A DNA stretch of 64,000 nt, taken from contig OX621242.1 of NCBI GenBank assembly GCA_951640165.1, positions 28,206,001-28,270,000 of the forward strand. The letters run 5' to 3'. This DNA comes from Pseudoips prasinana (Eukaryota > Arthropoda > Insecta > Lepidoptera > Nolidae). How positions within the stretch are numbered: the first letter of the stretch is position 1; each line of letters starts with the position of its first letter. The notes below the pieces were generated by a model, which was not told the origin of the DNA, did no database searches, and worked only from the letters and a program-made list of their open reading frames with translations. Both the position numbers and the translations under genes were made by a program. Positions 57,972 to 64,000 of the stretch are shown here, one piece after another.

Positions 57972-60480
57972 TATATAAATTAAAAACAAAAATGGGCCAA
58001 GAATTGACCCCTGTGGAACGCCCATTACCACTGGAGATCCCGGAGATATTTTACAGTTTATTTCGACCTTCTGAATTCTATTGCCCAAGTAAGAAGTCAG
58101 AAGTTCGAGAGCCTTATTCCTAATACCGTAGTGGTGTAATTTTCTGACCAAAGTATCATGATGAACGCAATCGAACACTTTGGACAAATCTCAAAAGATA
58201 CCTAATGTATCATGCGAGTCTTCCCAAGCCGCGAATATACTTTTTAATAAGTTGACCCCTGCATCTATGGTTGAACAACCCTTTGTAAATCCAAACTGTT
58301 TCCGGTTTAGTAAGTTATGTATATTAAAGTGTCTGAGGATCTGGCCAAGCATAAGCTTTTCATATATTTTACTAAGAGTGGGCAGCACGGAAACAGGTCG
58401 AAAATTGGAAGGGTCTGAACTATCACCAGCTTTAAACAAAGGAATGATTTTACTATACTTCATCAAGTCAGGAAATACACCTGATGCAACAGCAATTGAA
58501 CACAGTAGCTAAGTGTGGGCGATTATAGTAATAATTGATGAAACAGTCTTAACAGATAGACCCCACTGATCCTTTGTGTTTTTCATATTAATACTCTTGT
58601 AAGCGTTTAAAATATATTTAGGGCTAACCACCGAAAATTCAAAATCTGTGTCACACGACCCTACGCTTTGCTTGAGCATCTGCTTAGCAAATATAGAAGA
58701 ACATGAAAGAGAATTAGTAATTACGACTGGAATATTCGAAAAATATTTTTAAAACCCAGTCGCAATTTCCAAATCGCCTCTAATATCTATGTTATTTATT
58801 ACTAAGTTAAAATCACGATTACGTACTTTTGTTTTACCTGTCTCAGTACCTATTGATTATCTTCCAAGTCCCTAGTTTTAATTATATTTGTAGAAGAACC
58901 CATTCCGACTTTTATAGATTCCTGGAGTTGCCCAATCACTGAATATCAGACGGCCACTTACCGACAGTTGTTTGGGTGTGAATATTGTGCAGAACGCATC
59001 ATTAATCAAATTGAATAAAGAGTTGTACAAGTGATCCGGATTATCATTCTAGTTTTTTTACTATATTACATTAAATTTTTTCTAAGCGACTTTCACAACA
59101 AAATGGAATATAGCTTATATATTTTCTTTTAATTTTTGGAGAATTTGAAAAGTTACCAATTGACCTGAATGATCTGACTGAATTTTATTGATTATTAATT
59201 TCAATAAAGGTTTTACAGTGCTAAATATATTATCAATGCATGTAGCACTTGTGGTAGTTATTCTAGTTGGTTCTGTAAAATTGTGATTTAAACAAATTTA
59301 ATAAATTGTAACTTATTTGCTTAAATCCAAAATATTTATATTAAAATCTCCACAAATAATAACTGTTTTATGGCTGTTACATAATTTATTTAATGCATCC
59401 TCCTTAATATCTGAAAAAATAACAAATGGTGCACAAGTTGTAAAGACTCAAAACAATAAATTGCTCCAACTCAACACATGAAATCTCTACAACTCGCTCA
59501 ACATAGAGGCTCACAACATCACTCCTTTCTTTAAACTTTAACAACTTATTTATTAGAATTAGAGAGCCACCATGAATATATTTTTCCCTGATGAAAAAGC
59601 TTACAACCTGGTGATTATTAAAGCTGAAAGTGAATTGATGGAGTTTTAGCCAGTGCTCAGTTAAATATTAAATATCTATATTGTTACAATTCAAAAACAG
59701 CTCCAATTCTAGCTCTTTTCCCATCAAACCTTGAATATTTTAGTGCACCAGTTTTATAAAAAAAAACTTAGTATATTTATTGACGTTATCATGTATGTTT
59801 GATTGGTTCACATTCTTTTTATTACATTATGTGGATCTGCCTTCTCACTTAAACTCACACTAGAATGTGAATCCTCTATTGTCAAACTATTTAATTTAAT
59901 TTATAATTATTTTGAATATAAATGTCATGTGAATTGGATTCAATTCAAATTGTCATTATCAGTAGTAGGCATACAACTGGCATTATTTATGTCAACAGTA
60001 GGTACATTGCTCAGTACTCAGTACTTGGCCAAACATCCTGCTTCTAGCAAGAGGTTGAGCCAAGTTCCTGGCTGAAATATCAAAGAAATAACATAGCGAT
60101 CTTTGTGGTGGCTAGCACCTTAGCTAATAGTTAAGAAGATAGCAATAGTTACCTTTTGTCAGGTAAAAAGGTTTCTTAACAAAGGTGTTAATGTCAATTA
60201 CATGTAATTTCTCCTGCATATATTGATAATGTGTGTAAAGTCAGATTCAAGTTATATCTATTCATATTGTCCTCCTGTGACAAATTATCACTAAAGGGAA
60301 ATGAGAATATCTCAATTTTACTTATATTTAAACAATTTAAAAGATTAATATACTGTACAAGTGATTTTTTATTCAAATTACCCCTATTTCCCATTAAGAG
60401 AATCAGATTACCAGGATTATTAAATTTATTTAATTTTAATATACTATTGCGAAATGTAACAATAATAGTTTAGTAACTTG
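57972..60480 (-). mobile_element. Minus-strand LINE, 5' half (ORF1 remnant, endonuclease, RT blocks 0-4)
   Basis: On the minus strand: AP-endonuclease from about 59760 ('NIQGLMGKELELEL', 'LTEHWLKLHQF', 'GGSLILI', 'CGDFNINIL'), a linker ('SPKYILNAYKSINMK'), then RT blocks at 58500-57972 ('IIPLFKAGDSSDPSNFRPVS', 'RKQFGF', 'GVPQGSILGPFLFLIYI'). It stops in mid-domain where the younger LINE entered and resumes at 53680. 59770-60480 contains protein-like but broken frames (e.g. 'IEIFSFPFSDNLSQED', 'DPHNVIKRM') that are probably ORF1. It is heavily decayed. Confidence 0.8.
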
Positions 60481-60504
60481 CTATTTATTATTTATTTAAG
60501 GATA

Positions 60505-60780
60505 TCTATACATATAATAAATCTGTAGAAAAATATTTTAGTACATCAAAAGAAAATCCAAAAAGAATAGCCAGGGTATTAAAGAACAACCAATAGAATC
60601 CATTTCCAGCATTTTTAGAATTTTTGTCTGTTTGTCTGTTTATATGTTCGGGTATCACGTAAAATATGCGAAAGCAATGTAAGTAAATAACTTTTATACA
60701 CAACGATTGAGCGTAACTTGAGGTAACATTTAGTTTTTGTTTTATTGCAATCGGTTCAGTCTATCAAAAGATATTAGATT
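60505..60780 (+). mobile_element. Helitron-like 5' end
   Basis: 'TCTATACATATAATAAATCT' after an A, followed by 'TTTTTGTCTGTTTGTCTGTT', is the usual 5' end of a lepidopteran Helitron group. It may be the 5' end of the element ending at 63504, but the middle is rearranged. Confidence 0.55.
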
Positions 60781-60929
60781 TCAAAGTAATCATGAAGAAA
60801 AATACCACACATTTCGTTACTTCAAGATGAAGTAGTCTTTGAGATGAACTAATGTTTATAGTTGAACTACCTAACTGTCCGATAGATGTCATTGTGCATA
60901 TTATCTCTTTACTGAATGAACTACGTTGG

Positions 60930-61415
60930 TAGTTGATTTTTATTTTGATAGATGTCGTTGTGCATTTCTTTTGACTCGCGGTGTTAAGATTTGCCCGTGT
61001 TTGCTGATTGCATGAGTTACGTTTCGAAATAAGGTCGTGGTTGCCTAGAAGTATGTCGTTGTCCAAAATTGGTTATTAAAAAAATCTGTTTTCTTTGGGC
61101 AAATTGAATTATGTAGAAGGTTGGATTTGTTATAATTTAATTTTAAATTATTGATAGTTGATTTTTATTTCGATAGATGTCGTTGTGCTTGATAGTTGAA
61201 TTTTATTTCGATAGATGTCGTTGTGCTTTGCTTTTGAATCGCGGTGTTAAGATTAGGGCTTTGAATGTTCCGAATTGTTTGGAAATAAGGTCTTGGTTGG
61301 CTAGAAGTATGTCGTTGTCCAAAATTGGTTATTAAAATATTCTGTTTTCTTTGGGCAAATTGAATTATGTACAAGGTTGGATTTGTTATAATTTAATTTT
61401 AAATTATAATATCAG
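60930..61415 (+). repeat. 225-bp tandem duplication with an extra 38-bp partial unit
   Basis: Units start at 60930 and 61193, with a 38-bp start-only copy at 61155-61192. Each has GATAGATGTCGTTGTGC, CTAGAAGTATGTCGTTGTCC and TTTGGGCAAATTGAATTATG. Confidence 0.75.
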
Positions 61416-61539
61416 TTGATCGAAAGTTTGTGCTGTCGATTCGTTTGTAACGCGAATGTACAGACGATTCAAATTTTATTGAGCCTGTCCGATTGAATAT
61501 ATTTGAATGTAGTAAATAAACCCTGTCTCTCATACTACT

Positions 61540-61970
61540 GACTGACTGACATATCAACGCACAGCCTGAACGGCTGGGGTTAGAGACTTGAAATTTTGCG
61601 GGTAGTTACTTTTTATGACGTATGCATTCACTAAGGAAGGGTTTTTGGAAATACTAACCCTAAGGGGGTAAAATAGAGAATGAAAGATTGTATGAAAATC
61701 CGTCATTTTTGAAGTTAAAGGCATTGAAACTTATATTTAGTAGTTCAGCTAAAAATAAAAATAAATATTTAAGAATTTTTGGAAATTCCACCCCAAGGGT
61801 GTAAAATAGGGGATGTAAGTTTGTATGAAAAGTGTGTAATTTTTTAAGTGAAAAGCATGAAAATTGGTATTTGGCCTTTCCGTTAAAAATAAAAATATGT
61901 ATTTCAGGATTTTAGGAATTTCCACCCCTAAGGGCGTATAATAGAGGATGTATGTTGCGTGTGGGTATAC
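61540..61970 (+). repeat. Helitron-associated tandem array, period 134 bp
   Basis: After ACTGACTGACTGACATATCA come units starting at 61647, 61781 and 61916. Each has a variant of 'CCACCCCAAGGGTGTAAAAT' and 'GGATGTAAGTTTGTATGAAA'. Confidence 0.65.
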
Positions 61971-62240
61971 CTATAATGATTCTGAGGAATTTGAAGCCAC
62001 ATAAACTATGCAACGGCACTAGGCTTCAAGTGAAAACTTTCCATCGTGTTATAGAGGCTACTATTATGCCTGGATCCGCCTAGGGAGAAACAGTGTTCGT
62101 GTCACGTATTCCGTTAGTGCCAAATGATCTCCCTTTTCAGTTTAAAATACTGTAGTTCCCTATAAAAGTGTGTGTCGCGATAACCATCAACAAATCGCAA
62201 AGTCCAACTCTCAAGTTAGCTGGAATTGACTTAAGGAAGG
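61971..62240 (+). pseudogene. Helitron helicase C-terminal fragment, extra copy
   Basis: Frame pieces '[13 protein letters not shown]', 'ETVFVSRIPLVPNDLPFQF' and 'AITINKSQSPTLKLAGIDL' are the Pif1-type helicase C-terminal blocks found again, better preserved, at 62865-63395. It is a second, more decayed copy placed before the main one and contains stops. Confidence 0.7.
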
Positions 62241-63395
62241 CAGGCAGGTTCACGTGGCGTGCTCACGTATGAGTTCATCCCACAGTCTGGTCCATGTAGT
62301 GCGAGGACCTACGTCTTTTGCTGAGCTCCTTAAAGTTGATGATATTGAACATCCCACATACCAGGCCGCTTGCTGAGCACGCCATTTATTAGATGGAGGT
62401 CAGCATTGGGATGACGCTCTAGCGGCAGCATGCGTGAGCGATAGTCCACATCGCTTGCGACATTTGTTTGCCATCTTATTGACCTTTTGTGCGTTATCGG
62501 GTGCTAACCAGTTATGACAAGTTTGCTGAAGATTTTATGAGACATGTACAACTAAATACTGATGGAGAAATTCCTGACAGGGTACGTGAAATTTGTCACA
62601 ACAGGTCCTTATTGGCTATTCAAGAGATAGTTATAAGTATAGGAGGGAACCCGATCAGTCAGAGGCTGCGAAAATGCACAGGAGTTTGCCAATTTTTTGT
62701 AAAAAGTCGGCGATGGCACATACCATAAGTTATTTTGATTGGTAATCTCTGCTCTTACGTTACATCACAGCAGGAGCTAATTTCTTCTGTGTACGGAGAT
62801 ACCACAAACATGGGAAATCGAGCTGGTTCTTGGCTATGTCAGCGAGCTATTTTGACTCCCCGCAATGACCAAGCTGTGGCAATTAATACAGTATAGCTCA
62901 ATAAATACAGTTATGGAAGAAGATGACGCCACGCACTACCCGGTAGAATTTTTGGATTCCCTCAGCACACCCGGACTTCCAACCCACAAAATAGTTATAA
63001 AAATCGGTGTACCAATAATTCTCCTCAGAAATTTATATCCTCCCAAACTTTGTAACGGCACTCGGCTCAAAGTCACAAATCTGCAGCAAAACATTATCGA
63101 AGCTGAAATATTAACAGGTTGCGGCGCCGGTGATATTGTTTTTATTCCAAGAATACCTATAGTTCCTAAAAACTTTCCTTTCGCTTTCAAACCAGTGCAA
63201 TTCCCAGTCAGTCCCTGTTATGCCATGACGATTAATAAAGCTCAGCGCCAGACATTATCCGTTGCGGGGGTGGACCTAAGTATTGGATGCTTTTCCCATG
63301 GTCAACTATACGTAGCTCTTTCACGCGTAAACAACCCCAATAACCTTTTTGTGTACGCTCCAGATGGTTCCACAGGTAAAATAAATAAGCACTAA
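62241..63395 (+). pseudogene. Helitron Rep/helicase remnant
   Basis: In order: 'RGPTSFAELLKVDDIEHPTY' and 'HWDDALAAACVSDSPHRLRH' (the region before the helicase in Helitron proteins), 'NMGNRAGSWLCQRAILTPRN', then an open frame at 62865-63395 with 'LCNGTRLKVTNLQ', 'AMTINKAQRQTLSVAG' and 'FSHGQLYVALSRV' (Pif1 helicase motifs V and VI). The Walker A/B part is missing between about 62730 and 62800, and the Rep nuclease is not visible. Stops and a gap make it inactive. It lies just before a Helitron 3' end, so it is the coding remnant of an autonomous element. Confidence 0.85.
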
Positions 63396-63504
63396 ATTAA
63401 ATTTAAAAAAAATTGTATCGGTATCCTCCCACAGCACTATACACAAAAAAAATACATTGTTAAGTTCCGACATCAACGCGAACGAAGTCGCGGGCACAGC
63501 TAGT
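63396..63504 (+). mobile_element. Helitron 3' terminus
   Basis: The hairpin GCGAACGAAGTCGC is followed by GGGCACAGCTAGT, ending at 63504 and followed by T. It is the same terminus as 45703 and 33506, so the short copies could have been mobilised by elements of this kind. Confidence 0.8.
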
Positions 63505-64000
63505 TAAAAATATATGTGACGAAACAGACCGCTACAGACGGACTAATTCAAAATATTTTGTTGCGTTAATTACCTACTGTTTTTAACTGTGTTTATGTAA
63601 TACAGTGAGAGCTTGACAAGTACAAGTGTATGTAAATACCCAAGTGCTGAATAAATTGCATTATTTCATTATATGTTCAAAAACTTTTTTGGAGATATGG
63701 TGGCTAGAGGCACCAGGCATACAGAAATTGATATTTGAATGTCTTATTAAGATTGGTATGATTTTCTATTATGATCGTTTAATAAGCAGCGAAACAATAA
63801 GCTAAATAAAGGGTGCTGCTTTGGGTTGTTATTTTTTGTGGAAAATTGGCGATTTTATATATTTTTTTACTCATGTCTGATTAAACAAAATTGTGTGGAT
63901 CGTAATTTATTTTCCTTTTATACATTTCTATTAACTTTTAGTAATGTGATCAAGGAAACACTAGTTTTTATGGATTCATTTAAAATTAAGTGACAATAGA
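63505..64000. other. AT-rich DNA, nothing recognised
   Basis: No gene or repeat is recognised up to the window end. Confidence 0.4.

Noticed and set aside
1..64000. CRISPR array, phage or bacterial operon
   Set aside because: No regularly spaced identical repeats, no ribosome-binding-site spaced genes, and both real genes have spliceosomal introns.

Overview
The window is nuclear DNA from an insect, almost certainly a moth or butterfly (Lepidoptera). It is AT-rich, has intron-containing genes, and is packed with repeat families typical of lepidopteran genomes: short Helitrons ending in a hairpin plus CTAGT, tRNA-derived SINEs, RTE-like 3' ends with ATG/ATC-rich tails, and many small palindromic MITEs. 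The family or genus cannot be fixed from the sequence alone. Nothing bacterial is present.

Only two host protein-coding genes can be supported, both on the + strand. (1) Positions 26910-34221 hold a BCOR (BCL6-corepressor) homologue in five coding exons. It has a very long disordered N-terminal exon, ankyrin repeats built across exon junctions, and a C-terminal PUFD domain; it is a predicted chromatin repressor of the PRC1.1 type. (2) Positions 41145-48999 hold arthropod Contactin in three coding exons: C-type lectin domain, six Ig domains, four FN3 domains and a hydrophobic GPI-type tail. It is a predicted septate-junction adhesion protein. Splice sites and phases were checked by reading across each junction. 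Nothing suggests that the two genes work together.

The 26 kb upstream of BCOR carry no recognisable gene. They hold repeats (Helitrons, MITEs, SINEs, LINE 3' ends, an RTE end, minisatellites) and one possible 80-nt untranslated exon at 16846-16925. Between the genes lies a 2001-bp Transib transposon (37603-39603), a relative of the vertebrate RAG1 recombinase. It has CAC-starting inverted repeats, a 5-bp CGGCG target duplication and a broken transposase. Contactin intron 1 contains a three-level nest: SINE, then pogo-like element, then Helitron.

Downstream of Contactin (about 52.6-60.5 kb) an old minus-strand LINE is split inside its reverse transcriptase by a younger, nearly full-length plus-strand CR1/Jockey-type LINE of about 4.3 kb, which begins with an Inr+DPE promoter. 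The last 3.5 kb are a decayed autonomous Helitron with helicase remnants and a clear 3' terminus at 63504.

The best candidates for something new are the 765-bp element at 20140-20904, whose termini are built from alternating GTGCGAATCG boxes; the Transib with 12-RSS-like ends inserted in a perfect hairpin; and the 5S-rRNA-like SINE family (three copies).
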